DNA from: AP-15 sp963747735
Lineage (GTDB): Bacteria > Pseudomonadota > Alphaproteobacteria > ATCC43930 > CGMCC-115725
Assembly (NCBI GenBank): GCA_963747735.1
Contig: CAVVGE010000007.1
Span: forward strand, 434,001-498,000
Length of the DNA stretch: 64,000 nucleotides
Direction: 5' to 3'
Every line of letters begins with the position of its first letter. Within the stretch, counting starts at the first letter, position 1. Below, piece after piece: positions 1 through 8,234 of this stretch. The notes beneath the pieces were generated by a model. The model made no database searches, was not told the origin of the DNA, and worked only from the letters and a program-made list of their open reading frames with translations. The position numbers and the translations under genes were made by a program.

Positions 1-244
1 TTGACTTCATGTAGATCATTTTGTCGACGCCCACGACCTGCGCCTCGATCGGCTGGGCGATGCTCTGCTCGACGACGGCAGCCGAAGCACCGGGAAAGCT
101 CGCGGAGACCTGGACCTGTGGGGGGACGATATCGGGGAATTGCGCGACCGGGATGCGGGAGAGCGCGATCAGTCCGGCGATCGTGATGACGAGCGCGATG
201 ACGACCGCGAGCCGCGGCCGGTCGACAAAAACCGACGAGATCAC
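1..244 (-). CDS. RND efflux pump inner-membrane subunit, N-terminal fragment (AcrB-like)
   Basis: This is the N-terminal 81 residues of a resistance-nodulation-division transporter, cut by the window edge. It starts with GTG at 242-244 and opens with a cytoplasmic stretch (FVDRPRLAVVIALV) leading into the first membrane helix. The periplasmic start follows (SRIPVAQFPDIVPPQVQV), a segment typical of AcrB/MexB-type proton-driven drug pumps. The GTG overlaps the stop of the adaptor gene by four bases (GTGA), so the two are translationally coupled as adaptor then pump. The substrate cannot be told from this fragment. The family call is secure even though most of the protein is missing. Confidence 0.9.
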   Translation of the reverse strand, partial: MISSVFVDRPRLAVVIALVITIAGLIALSRIPVAQFPDIVPPQVQVSASFPGASAAVVEQSIAQPIEAQVVGVDKMIYMKS

Positions 245-1416
245 GGGGTCCCTCCGGCGCCGGAGGGGGGTGGGCTCGCCGGCCCGGGTGTCACCGCCGC
301 GCCAGGGCGGACGCGCTGGACACCCTCGGCGATGACCAGCTCGCCTTCGTTGAGCCCGCTGGTGACGACCGCGGTCGAGGGCGTCGATTGGCCGAGGTGG
401 ATGCGCCGCACCTGCGCCCGGTTTTGCGCATCGACGACATAGACGTAGTCGCCCTGCTGGTCGGACAGCACCGCGGCGCGCGGAATGGCAAGGACCTCGA
501 CCGGCGCCACCCCTTCGAGCAGGACGGTCACGAACTCGCCGTCGGTCAATTGCCGCGAGCCGGGATCGCCGGGCTTCATGCCGGCGATTACCGGGTTGGG
601 GATCTCGCCGCGCAACGTGATCGTGTCGGTCGTCTGCGCGACGGTCGGCGACACGTAATCGAGGTGACCCACCTGGTCGTAGATTTTCCCGGTCGTCAGC
701 CGCAGCCTGATTTGGACGGCGCTGAACCCGCCTTTCGGCACATATTTGTCGCGCAGCTCGAGCCCGGTGCGCACTGCGATCGGAAAGACCACATACATCG
801 GGTCCTGGCTGACGAGGGTGGCGAGCGTGCCGCTCGTCGGCGAGACGACATTGCCTTCGGTCACCGCGGTGGCGCTGATCCTGCCGTCGATCGGCGCGCG
901 GATTTCGGTGTAGCCGAGATTGATCTCGGCCTGCTGCAGCTGGGCCTGCGCCGCGGCGATCTGCGCCGCCAGCGCGCGCTCGGCGGCGAGCGCGCTGTCG
1001 TAGTTCGACTGCTGGCCGGCCGGCGTCTTCAACAGATATTGGGCGCGGTCGAGGGTCAGCTGGGCGTTCTTATGCTGCGCCTCCAATTGCGCGACACTGG
1101 CTTTGTTGAAATCGACCTGCGCCTGAAACGGCGGCTGCTCGAGCTGATAGAGGAGGTCGCCCTTTTTGACCTCGCCGCCCTCGACAAACAGGCGTTTTTC
1201 GAGAAACGCGGTCACCCGCGCCACCAGCGCCACGCGCCCCACCGCCTGGACGCGCCCGATAAACTCGTTGCTCTGGGTGACCTGCTGCTTCTCGGCGCGC
1301 ACCACGCCGACCGCCGGCGGCCCGCCGGGTGCGGTCTGCGCCCGCGCCCCGCCGGCGAGCGCAACCATTGTCAGGGCCACGCAAAGAGACCTTTTCGTCA
1401 AGCTCCGGCCACCCAT
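241..1416 (-). CDS. RND efflux periplasmic adaptor subunit (membrane fusion protein)
   Basis: A 391-residue adaptor that would link an RND pump to an outer-membrane channel. The ATG at 1416 is preferred over upstream in-frame starts because a GGGGA box lies just before it and it gives a clean signal sequence (residues 1-26, ending GGARAQ). The protein then shows the lipoyl/barrel-sandwich half-motif (VEGGEVKKGDLLYQLE), an alpha-helical hairpin rich in Ala and Gln (about residues 85-150), the second lipoyl half (YTEIRAPIDGRI) and beta-barrel domains. Length and order match the AcrA/MexA family. It is the first gene of the operon seen here; no outer-membrane partner or regulator lies upstream. 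Confidence 0.9.
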   Translation of the reverse strand: MGGRSLTKRSLCVALTMVALAGGARAQTAPGGPPAVGVVRAEKQQVTQSNEFIGRVQAVGRVALVARVTAFLEKRLFVEGGEVKKGDLLYQLEQPPFQAQVDFNKASVAQLEAQHKNAQLTLDRAQYLLKTPAGQQSNYDSALAAERALAAQIAAAQAQLQQAEINLGYTEIRAPIDGRISATAVTEGNVVSPTSGTLATLVSQDPMYVVFPIAVRTGLELRDKYVPKGGFSAVQIRLRLTTGKIYDQVGHLDYVSPTVAQTTDTITLRGEIPNPVIAGMKPGDPGSRQLTDGEFVTVLLEGVAPVEVLAIPRAAVLSDQQGDYVYVVDAQNRAQVRRIHLGQSTPSTAVVTSGLNEGELVIAEGVQRVRPGAAVTPGPASPPPSGAGGTP

Positions 1417-1582
1417 TTCGATCCCCGGCAGTTTCGTTCCCGCCCGATGATAGGGCGCAAGGCGGCGTTGTGCGGTGACATCTCCGTCACATAGCCCCCC
1501 GTGAACATAGCGGCCCTGTGGGTCCGGTCCTTGCACCCGTGCGCGTCGGCGTTAAAGTCGGTATGTCTACACGGACGCTGAT

Positions 1583-1693
1583 ATGCCCCTCAACATCCGC
1601 AGCGAAATCGTCAACCGGCTCGCCGAGAAGCGCGCGGCCCGCACGCACATGAACAAGACCGACGCGGTCAGGACAGTCGCGCGTCGAAGCTGA
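1583..1693 (+). pseudogene. Truncated PSK/VapB-type antitoxin remnant
   Basis: A 36-codon reading frame starting MPLNIRSEIVNRLAEK. This matches the N-terminal DNA-binding part of the Rv0623/PSK-type antitoxins (usually about 70-85 residues), including the later (S/N)KTxAVR element seen here as NKTDAVR. It stops right after this motif, so the toxin-binding tail is missing, and no PIN-domain toxin follows. It lies in the 366-bp gap between the adaptor gene and the SDR gene; I see nothing else convincing in that gap. It could be a short free-standing regulator, but a decayed toxin-antitoxin remnant is more likely. Confidence 0.5.
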
Positions 1694-1782
1694 CCGAGGG
1701 CCGGCCTCGATCCGACGCCGGGCTTTGCCACGCAATGGCAACGATGCCAAGCTCTTTCCGGCAAGTGATTGAAGAGGGTGAG

Positions 1783-2547
1783 ATGCGCTTTACCGACAAG
1801 GTCGCGGTGATTACGGCGGCTGCGAGCGGGATCGGCCGCGCCACCGCCGACATCATGGCGCGCGAGGGAGCGATCGTGGTTGCCGTCGACAACCATGCGG
1901 GCCGGCTCGACGACACCGTGGCGGCATTGCGCGCGGCTGGCGGCCGGGCCCATGCGCGCCTCGCCGACGCGCTCGACGCGGCCCAGGTCGATGCGCTCGT
2001 CGCGTCGGTCGCGCAGGAGCTCGGCGCCATCGACATCCTGGTCAATGCGGTCGGCGGCAGCACGATGATCGCCCATCCGGGTGCCGCGATGGACCAGCTG
2101 AGCCTTGCCGACTGGCAGCGACTGATCGCGTTCAACCTCGACGGCACGTTCCTTTTTTGCCACGCGGCGGCACCGGTCATGAAGCGGCAACGGCACGGCA
2201 AGATCGTCAACCTCTCCTCGATCGCCGGCCGCGGCCTCAGCGCGTCGAGCAGTGCGGCCTATGCCGCGGCCAAAGGCGGGATCATCGCCTTCACCCGCAA
2301 GATCGCGCACGAGCTGGGCCCCTGGGGCATCAATGTCAACGCAATCGCGCCGAGCCGCACATTGACCGAGCGCATCCGCCCGCGCTGGGAGCAGCAAAGC
2401 CCCGAGGACCAGGCGGCCGAGATCGAGCGCACGCCGCTGCGGCGCATCGCCGAGGCCCCGGACCAGGCCAAGGTGATCTGCTTTCTGGCCTCGGGCGACG
2501 CCGATTTCGTCACCGGCGTCACGATCGACGTGACCGGCGGCAACTGA
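1783..2547 (+). CDS. SDR family NAD(P)-dependent oxidoreductase
   Basis: A 254-residue classical short-chain dehydrogenase/reductase. The start at 1783 (MRFTDKVAVIT) follows a GAGGG ribosome-binding site and puts the Rossmann motif in its usual place: the TGxxxGIG equivalent reads TAAASGIG near residue 10. The NNAG motif reads NAVGG, and the catalytic Ser-Tyr-Lys lie in SASSSAAYAAAKGG. The C-terminus GVTIDVTGGN is typical of FabG-like members. The alpha/beta hydrolase starts 37 bp downstream on the same strand, so the two probably form an operon for a small catabolic step. The substrate cannot be inferred. Confidence 0.88.
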   Translation: MRFTDKVAVITAAASGIGRATADIMAREGAIVVAVDNHAGRLDDTVAALRAAGGRAHARLADALDAAQVDALVASVAQELGAIDILVNAVGGSTMIAHPGAAMDQLSLADWQRLIAFNLDGTFLFCHAAAPVMKRQRHGKIVNLSSIAGRGLSASSSAAYAAAKGGIIAFTRKIAHELGPWGINVNAIAPSRTLTERIRPRWEQQSPEDQAAEIERTPLRRIAEAPDQAKVICFLASGDADFVTGVTIDVTGGN

Positions 2548-2584
2548 CACCATCGCGCACCAACGAAAAAGGGAGAAATCGCCG

Positions 2585-3280
2585 ATGTCGACCTATGTGC
2601 TGATCCACGGGGCCTACCAGGGCGGCTGGATCTGGCAGCCGACGGCATTGCGGCTGCTGGCCGCCGGGCACCGCGTCTACGCGCCCTCGCTCGACGGCTG
2701 CGGCGACCGGCGCCACCAGCTGCGGCCGGGCATCACGGTTGAGACACAGGCGGCCGAAATCGCCGAGCTTTTGTTCTACGAAGACCTGCACGACGTGGCG
2801 CTGACCGGCACCAGCTCGGGCGGCATGGTGGTGTGCCGGACGGCGGAAATGGCGCGCGAGCGGATCGGGCGCCTCGTCTTTGTCGATGCTTTGGCGCTGG
2901 TCGACGGCGAGCGGATCAGCGAAATCGTCAACCGCCCGACGCCGCGCGTCTCGACCCCGCTCGCCGTGGCGCCCTCGCGCGAGGACGCCGAGAACCGCAG
3001 CTTTGCCGACCTCGTTCCCGAACTGCGCGCCTTTGCGCTCGCCCGCTATACGCCGCATCCGATCGCGGCGATGGAAGAGCCGGTATCGCTGAAGAGCTTT
3101 TGGTCGCAGCACTGGCCGGGAACGACGGTGATCCGTTGCCGCCGCGCTGCCAACCCGCCCGAGGCGCACCAGCGCCGCACCGCGGAAAAGCTCGGCGGCA
3201 AATACCTCGAGATCGATGCCGGGCACTACCCGATGCTGTCCCACCCCGATCTCTTGGCGCCGCTCCTGATGCAGGGATGA
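2585..3280 (+). CDS. Alpha/beta hydrolase (EstC / pyrethroid-esterase-like)
   Basis: A 231-residue single-domain alpha/beta hydrolase. It opens directly with the first strand and oxyanion-hole motif (YVLIHGAYQGGW), as in the plant methylesterase/EstC-like group. The nucleophile elbow is GTSSG with Ser77, and the catalytic His is His214 in DAGHYPML. A GGGAGAAA ribosome-binding site precedes ATG 2585. There is no signal peptide, so it is cytoplasmic. It is co-directional with the SDR just upstream and probably shares its transcript. Ester or C-C hydrolase specificity cannot be assigned. Confidence 0.85.
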   Translation: MSTYVLIHGAYQGGWIWQPTALRLLAAGHRVYAPSLDGCGDRRHQLRPGITVETQAAEIAELLFYEDLHDVALTGTSSGGMVVCRTAEMARERIGRLVFVDALALVDGERISEIVNRPTPRVSTPLAVAPSREDAENRSFADLVPELRAFALARYTPHPIAAMEEPVSLKSFWSQHWPGTTVIRCRRAANPPEAHQRRTAEKLGGKYLEIDAGHYPMLSHPDLLAPLLMQG

Positions 3281-3287
3281 CGATCGC

Positions 3288-3303
3288 GCCGGCTTCGGCC
3301 GGC
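3288..3303. terminator. UUCG-loop hairpin between convergent genes
   Basis: A perfect GCCGGC-TTCG-GCCGGC hairpin sits just past the hydrolase stop and reaches the EthD gene stop. A UUCG tetraloop on a GC stem is a stable structure and suits a bidirectional terminator for two convergent genes. There is no clear T-run, so efficiency is uncertain. Confidence 0.5.
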
Positions 3304-3614
3304 TAGACCTTTACCTCGCTGATCTGGATCACCGGCTCGATGTCCGTGTAGTTCGGGACGTCGGCCATGATGCTCTGCGCGTGCGGACCAAAGGCGGTCG
3401 CGAAGGCCTCGGCCGTGTCGAAATAAAGATGCCCCATGGCGGCGTAGGCGGGCGGCGAGCCCGGTGTCGCACCGCCGAGGCCCTGCTCGACCGCAACGCT
3501 CTTGCATGCGGCGCCGAGCTTTTGCTGCACCATCGGGATGTGGCTCTTGCAGTAGTAGTCCATGTCGAACTTGCTGCCTTCCCGGCTCGGATAGAAGACG
3601 CTGACCTTGATCAT
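3303..3614 (-). CDS. EthD family protein
   Basis: A 103-residue protein of the EthD / dimeric alpha-beta barrel family. It has the family-like start MIKVSVFYPSREGSKFDMDY, the HIPMV segment near residue 25 and the C-terminal half with GHLYFDTAEAFATAF. A GGAGAT ribosome-binding site precedes the ATG. EthD-fold proteins are small dimers often encoded beside degradation enzymes, mostly with unproven activities. It converges on the SDR/hydrolase pair, and a 399-bp gap separates its start from the divergent phosphoesterase. Confidence 0.85.
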   Translation of the reverse strand: MIKVSVFYPSREGSKFDMDYYCKSHIPMVQQKLGAACKSVAVEQGLGGATPGSPPAYAAMGHLYFDTAEAFATAFGPHAQSIMADVPNYTDIEPVIQISEVKV

Positions 3615-3921
3615 TCTGATCTCCTGCCTTGAAGCGTGGTCCCACCGGCGCGAGGGCCGGCCGCACCGGTGTTCGCCGCAAACCGCAAATCAGTATCGGC
3701 TACCAGCCGTTCGCCTGGCAAGGAGCCGACCGCGGCGAGGTCGGCCCGGCCATCTGCGCCGGTGATCCGGAAGGGTCCCCCGAACGCGCTCATTTCTGTA
3801 TCCACACAGCCAGCGGTACGATATCTCCCGATGTCCAGGGGAATTTCCAAGGATTCTCTATCGCCATCGGCTGCATCAAGCGATGTCGAAAACGAGGACT
3901 ATTCGAGGCTTCTTTCTTCCA

Positions 3922-3950
3922 GGTCATCATAACGTCATTGAAGCGTCATT
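3922..3950 (+). promoter_or_regulatory. Three-repeat Pho-box-like site upstream of the phosphoesterase
   Basis: Three 7-bp elements with exact 11-bp spacing: GGTCATC (3922-3928), CGTCATT (3933-3939) and CGTCATT (3944-3950), separated by 4-bp AT-rich or mixed spacers. This is the architecture of PhoB boxes (consensus CTGTCAT-N4-CTGTCAT). It ends 63 bp before the phosphoesterase start, a natural position for a PhoB-activated promoter. The rest of the 3615-4013 gap is AT-richer than its surroundings and holds no gene I can support. Phosphate-starvation control is inferred from the motif plus the gene's function. Confidence 0.65.
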
Positions 3951-4013
3951 ATTTCGAAAACCCGGCCCCGCTACGGTGATGCGACAGTCGAAATTTCACC
4001 GAGGGGACGAAAA

Positions 4014-6020
4014 ATGCGACGCCAAAGCGGCCCGGGCGAAGGCCCGGGGTATCGGTATAAGCTGTTGTGCGGCGTAGCGGTCTGCGCAATAGCGGGCAAC
4101 AGCTTCGCCGCGCTCCCGGCCGCCGCGGCGGCGGGCGCCAACGACGGCAAAACCGCGACCCCGATCAAGCATGTCATTGTGATCATCGGTGAAAACCGCA
4201 CCTTCGATCATTTGTTCGCAACTTACAAGCCGGTGAACAAGGGCGAAACTGTATTAAATTTGCTTTCGGAAAAAATAATAAAAGCCGATGGCACACCAGG
4301 AAAGAATTATTCAAGCGCTGCGCAACTGCAAGCGCAGAACAAGACGGTCTACCAGCTGGACCCATCGGGCAAGGCCCCGTATGCGGTGCTGCCGGCACCG
4401 CTCGCTGGCGGCGGATATGCCAATGGGGCACCGCCGTTTTCGAACATCGCCGACGCGGTGACCTATGAGAACGGTCTGCCGCCGGGCTATTACAAATTCC
4501 TGACCACCGGCGCGGTCCCGGCCTCGATCCTGGGGAAGCCGGACATCCGCATCTTCTACGACGGCAAGAACGTCAACCGGCTGCCATCGGGACCGTATCA
4601 GCTGACGCCCGGTGTGCCGTATGACGCCTATGCCGAAAGCCCGGTGCATCGCTTCTATCAGATGTGGCAGCAGCTCGATTGCAGCACCCCGGAAGGCTGC
4701 CGCAACGATCTCTTCGCCTGGGTCGAAGCGACGGTCGGCGCCGGCAGCAACGGCAAGCCGCCGCCGGCGGGCTTCACGTATCAAGAGGGCGCCACCGCGC
4801 TCGGCTTCTACAATGTCCAGCAGGGCGATATGCCCTATTTCAAGATGCTCGCCGATACCTACTCGATGAGCGACAACTTCCACCAGGCGGTGAATGGCGG
4901 CACCGGCGCCAACCACATCATGCTCGGCACCGGCGACGCGATCTGGTTCAGCGACGGCCACGGCAATCCGCTGACACCGCCGCACAACCAGGTCGTCGCC
5001 AAGGGCAGCCCGAACGCCGGCAAGGTCGACGAGATCGAAAACCCCGATCCGCTGAAGGGCACCAACAACTGGTACAAAGAGGACGGCTATGGCGGCGGCT
5101 CGTTCGGCTCGCCCTCGTCCGGCGGCGGCAGCTACACCCAATGCGCCGATACGAGCCAGCCCGGCGTCGCCGCGATCACCGGCTATCTGAAGGCCAGCAA
5201 GGTCAAGGCGAATTGCCAGACCGGCCATTATTACCTGCTCAACAACTATAATCCGGGCTATTACGGCGACGGCAGCAGCGCCTATGCCGACATCAAAAAT
5301 CCGCTGAACACCGTGTTTACGGTGCCGCCGTCGAGCCTCCGCAACATCGGCGACGCGCTGCTGAAAAAGAACGTTTCGTTCGCCTACTTCGGCGACCAGT
5401 TCAATGCCTACCTGGCCAATCCCTACAACAATTTCGTCACTCCGGATAATCTCTACTGCAATATCTGTAACTTCTTTCAGTATTCGACCTCGATCATGAC
5501 CAACGACAAGGTGCGCGCCTCGGCGCTTCAGGACACCCTCGATCTCTATGCCGACCTCCAAAGCGGCAACCTGCCGGCAGTGTCCTTTGTCAAGCCGAGC
5601 GGCTATCTCGACGGCCACCCGGCTTCCTCGAAGGTCAATCTGCTCGAGGGCTTTGTCAAAAAGATCGTCGATCTGACCCAGGCGAACAAAACGCTCGCCG
5701 CCGATACGGCCATCTTTATCACCATGGACGAAGGCGGCGGATACTATGATTTAGGGTATGTGCAACCGCTCGACTATTTCGGCGACGGAACCCGCATTCC
5801 GATGATCGTGGTGTCGAAATTCAGCACCGGCGGGCACATTTCGCACACCTATACGGACCACGTCTCGGTGCTGAAGTTTATCGAGGCGAACTGGAGCGTG
5901 CCGCCGATCACCAGGCGCAGCCGCGACAACCTGCCGGACCCGGTCACCGGCGCCGACCCCTACAAGCCGACCAACGGACCGGCCATCGGGGATTTGATGG
6001 ACCTGTTCCATTTCAAATAA
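4014..6020 (+). CDS. Secreted phosphoesterase family protein (acid phosphatase / phospholipase C-like)
   Basis: A 668-residue exported enzyme of the phosphoesterase family (PF04185) that includes AcpA acid phosphatases and non-haemolytic phospholipases C. A signal peptide covers about residues 1-40. The mature protein begins with the hallmark HVIVIIGENRTFDHLF (Glu60-Asn61), whose acidic and polar residues bind metal in the family. A second metal-site block is ITMDEGGGYYD near residue 570, followed by HTYTDHVSVLKFIE. A GAGGGG ribosome-binding site precedes the ATG. With the Pho-box-like repeats upstream it is likely induced in phosphate limitation to release phosphate from esters outside the cell. 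The exact substrate is unknown. Confidence 0.88.
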   Translation: MRRQSGPGEGPGYRYKLLCGVAVCAIAGNSFAALPAAAAAGANDGKTATPIKHVIVIIGENRTFDHLFATYKPVNKGETVLNLLSEKIIKADGTPGKNYSSAAQLQAQNKTVYQLDPSGKAPYAVLPAPLAGGGYANGAPPFSNIADAVTYENGLPPGYYKFLTTGAVPASILGKPDIRIFYDGKNVNRLPSGPYQLTPGVPYDAYAESPVHRFYQMWQQLDCSTPEGCRNDLFAWVEATVGAGSNGKPPPAGFTYQEGATALGFYNVQQGDMPYFKMLADTYSMSDNFHQAVNGGTGANHIMLGTGDAIWFSDGHGNPLTPPHNQVVAKGSPNAGKVDEIENPDPLKGTNNWYKEDGYGGGSFGSPSSGGGSYTQCADTSQPGVAAITGYLKASKVKANCQTGHYYLLNNYNPGYYGDGSSAYADIKNPLNTVFTVPPSSLRNIGDALLKKNVSFAYFGDQFNAYLANPYNNFVTPDNLYCNICNFFQYSTSIMTNDKVRASALQDTLDLYADLQSGNLPAVSFVKPSGYLDGHPASSKVNLLEGFVKKIVDLTQANKTLAADTAIFITMDEGGGYYDLGYVQPLDYFGDGTRIPMIVVSKFSTGGHISHTYTDHVSVLKFIEANWSVPPITRRSRDNLPDPVTGADPYKPTNGPAIGDLMDLFHFK

Positions 6021-6064
6021 TACGTCGTCTTGGCGAACATCCGCAAATCGCCACGCAGCCCAAG

Positions 6065-6096
6065 GGCCGGTCCCGTTTCGCGGGGCCGGCCTTCTT
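6065..6096. terminator. Rho-independent terminator between convergent genes
   Basis: An 11-bp GC stem (6065-6075 pairing with 6081-6091, one G-T pair) with a five-base loop, followed by TTCTT, lies between the phosphoesterase stop (6020) and the convergent CoA-transferase stop (6106). It probably terminates both. Confidence 0.6.
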
Positions 6097-6105
6097 ACTG
6101 CGATC

Positions 6106-7308
6106 TCAGCCGATCGTGCCGGCTTCGCGCATGGTCCGGACCTCGAATTCGGAATAGCCCATCTCGCGCAGGATTTCGTCGCTGTGCTGGCCGACGCCAG
6201 GGGCCGGGCGGGGCGGGAGCTTTTCTTCGCCGTCGATCCAGAGCGGGCTGTTGACGGTCAAGGAGCTGCCGTCGGTGAACGGCACCAGGGCGCGGCTCGC
6301 CAGGATCTGGTCGTCGGCATGGATCTCGTCCATATCGGCGACGACGCCGAAAATCAGCCCGGCCTCGTCGAGAATGCGGCGCCATTCAGCCTGGTCGCGG
6401 CTGGCGAACACCTCGTCGAGGATCGGAATCAGCAGCCGCACATGCTCCTCGCGCAGCGCGTGCGTCGCAAAGCGCGGGTCGTCGAGGGCGGGCGAGCCGA
6501 TGCACGCCTTGAATTTTTCCCAGCGCCATTCGTCGGCGGCGATCGACAACAGCAGCCAGCGATTGTCGCGACAGCGGTAATGGAGGCGCAGCGCGTTGAC
6601 GCCGCGCTCGCGCGGCGGCTGCGGCACGACCTTCTCGCCGCACAGCGCCGCCTGCACCGAGCAGCCGTTGGCCCAGAGCCCGTTCGCCAGCAGGGACGAG
6701 CCGACATAGGCGCCCCGGCCGGTGCGCTCGCGCCGATAGAGTGCGGTGACGATTGCGCCGTAGGTGCCCATCGCCGAAGGGTGGTCGCCCATCCCGGGCA
6801 GCGAGCGGGCGGGAGACGCCTCCTCGCCGGCGCGCACCAGATGCATCAGCCCCGAGCGCGCCCACCAGGCGGTCGCGTCGAAACCGGGCTTGTCGGCCTC
6901 GGGGCCGGTCTCGCCATAGCCGGTGAACGAGGCGTAGATCAGGCGGGGATTGAGCGGCGCCAGCACCTCATAGGTGATGCCGAGGCGACGGCGCACCGGC
7001 GGCGGATAGTTGGTGATAAAGACATCGGCCGCTTCGACCAGCCGGCGCAGCACCGCCTGCCCTTCGGCCTGACGCAGATCGAGCGCCAGGCTCTTCTTGT
7101 TGCGGCCGTCGAGGACAAAACCGGGGTTGCCGGCGAGGCCCGGCCCGATCGGTGGCGTCGCCCGGCGCCGGTACGGGTCGCCCGCACCCGGCGGCTCGAT
7201 CTTGATCACCGCGGCGCCAAAATCCGACATGACAGTCGCCGCCGCCGGACCGGCGATAAAGCTGGCGCAATCGATGACCTTCAGCCCGTCGAAGACACGC
7301 TCGCTCAT
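6106..7308 (-). CDS. CaiB/BaiF (family III) CoA transferase
   Basis: A 400-residue family III CoA transferase, which moves CoA between acyl groups through an aspartyl-CoA intermediate. The ATG at 7308 is preceded by a strong GGGGAGG site. The N-terminus GLKVIDCASFIAGPAAATVM and the DFGAAVIKIEPP block are family signatures, as is GRNKKSLALDL. The candidate catalytic Asp is in PGMGDHPSAM. The long open frame upstream of 7308 has biased composition and is not coding. It stands alone between the phosphoesterase and a divergent secreted-protein gene. The acyl substrate is not predictable. Confidence 0.9.
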   Translation of the reverse strand: MSERVFDGLKVIDCASFIAGPAAATVMSDFGAAVIKIEPPGAGDPYRRRATPPIGPGLAGNPGFVLDGRNKKSLALDLRQAEGQAVLRRLVEAADVFITNYPPPVRRRLGITYEVLAPLNPRLIYASFTGYGETGPEADKPGFDATAWWARSGLMHLVRAGEEASPARSLPGMGDHPSAMGTYGAIVTALYRRERTGRGAYVGSSLLANGLWANGCSVQAALCGEKVVPQPPRERGVNALRLHYRCRDNRWLLLSIAADEWRWEKFKACIGSPALDDPRFATHALREEHVRLLIPILDEVFASRDQAEWRRILDEAGLIFGVVADMDEIHADDQILASRALVPFTDGSSLTVNSPLWIDGEEKLPPRPAPGVGQHSDEILREMGYSEFEVRTMREAGTIG

Positions 7309-7578
7309 CCGCCTCCCCCGCCGGTCTCGAAAACGGGCGAAGCGGAATGCATCGCCGTCGGGCACGGCACGGCTGGACGCGTGCCGGCGAAGAGGATCGG
7401 AGCATCGGCGGGAGCGGTCAACACCGGCGCGGCTTGGAATAACCGCACCCCCCGAGCCGTCCTTAAGAGGTGCGGCCGTGCGGGCAGGCCGGCTCGCCTG
7501 GACCGAGCTCCGAAGCTCGGCTCGGATTGCCCGCGGACGCAGTCGATCGGGTACGAATCGGCTTTCGGGAGGCGGATC

Positions 7579-8100
7579 ATGTCGGGACCAAGGACCAGCC
7601 GGTGGCTGCGACGCCTGGCGATCGCGGGCGCCGTCGTAGCGACCGCGGTTTTCACGATCGGCACCGCAAGCACCTCGGCTCGGGCGCAGAATTATAACCC
7701 ATACTGCTATTATCCGTATTTCAACCCTTACTACTGCCCTTATTATCCGGCCTCCTATCCTGCTTATGGCTATCCGTACTTCTTTGCGCCTGGATTCAGC
7801 GCAGTCGGGGTCAATTTTTTCGTCGGCCATCCGTTCTTTAACAACAGCTTCTTTTTCCGCCACCCTTTTTTTAGAAACAACTTCAACTCCGTACGCAACG
7901 TGAACAATATCAGGAACGTCAACAACATCAGGAACGTCAACAACGTTGGCGCGCGCGGCGGCATGCCCGGCGGCCGCGGGCCGGGCATGGGCGGCTTCCG
8001 GGGACCCGGCATGGGCGGCCGGTTCGGTGGCGGCATGGGTGGCTTTCGGGGACCCGGCATGGGCGGCGGCGGCATGGGCGGCGGCCGGTCTCGCGGCTGA
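7579..8100 (+). CDS. Secreted low-complexity protein rich in Tyr/Phe/Asn and Gly
   Basis: A 173-residue protein starting at ATG 7579 after a GGGAGG site. Residues 1-36 are a Sec signal peptide ending ARAQ. The mature part has three zones: Tyr/Pro/Phe-rich (NYNPYCYYPYFNPYY), then Phe/Asn-rich with exact six-residue repeats of RNVNNI encoded by 18-nt units, then a Gly/Met/Arg-rich tail of repeated FRGPGMGG. No catalytic motif is visible. Such composition fits a structural, surface or aggregation-prone envelope protein. I do not recognise a family. Its only neighbours are divergent or convergent enzymes. Confidence 0.7.
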   Translation: MSGPRTSRWLRRLAIAGAVVATAVFTIGTASTSARAQNYNPYCYYPYFNPYYCPYYPASYPAYGYPYFFAPGFSAVGVNFFVGHPFFNNSFFFRHPFFRNNFNSVRNVNNIRNVNNIRNVNNVGARGGMPGGRGPGMGGFRGPGMGGRFGGGMGGFRGPGMGGGGMGGGRSRG

Positions 8101-8234
8101 GCGCTCCCCGCTGGGCTACGCGCTCCGCCGCGGCGAGGGCGGGTGAGACATCCTGTGTCAACCGCCGCCCGCTTCCGCTCGACGACGCGCGGGGTGCGGC
8201 GATCGACCCGTCCGCTATTCTGTCCCGGCCGTTG

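Noticed and set aside
4311..5618. A 435-codon antisense frame inside the phosphoesterase gene
   Set aside because: It is a shadow of the clear phosphoesterase with no ribosome-binding site and no family resemblance.
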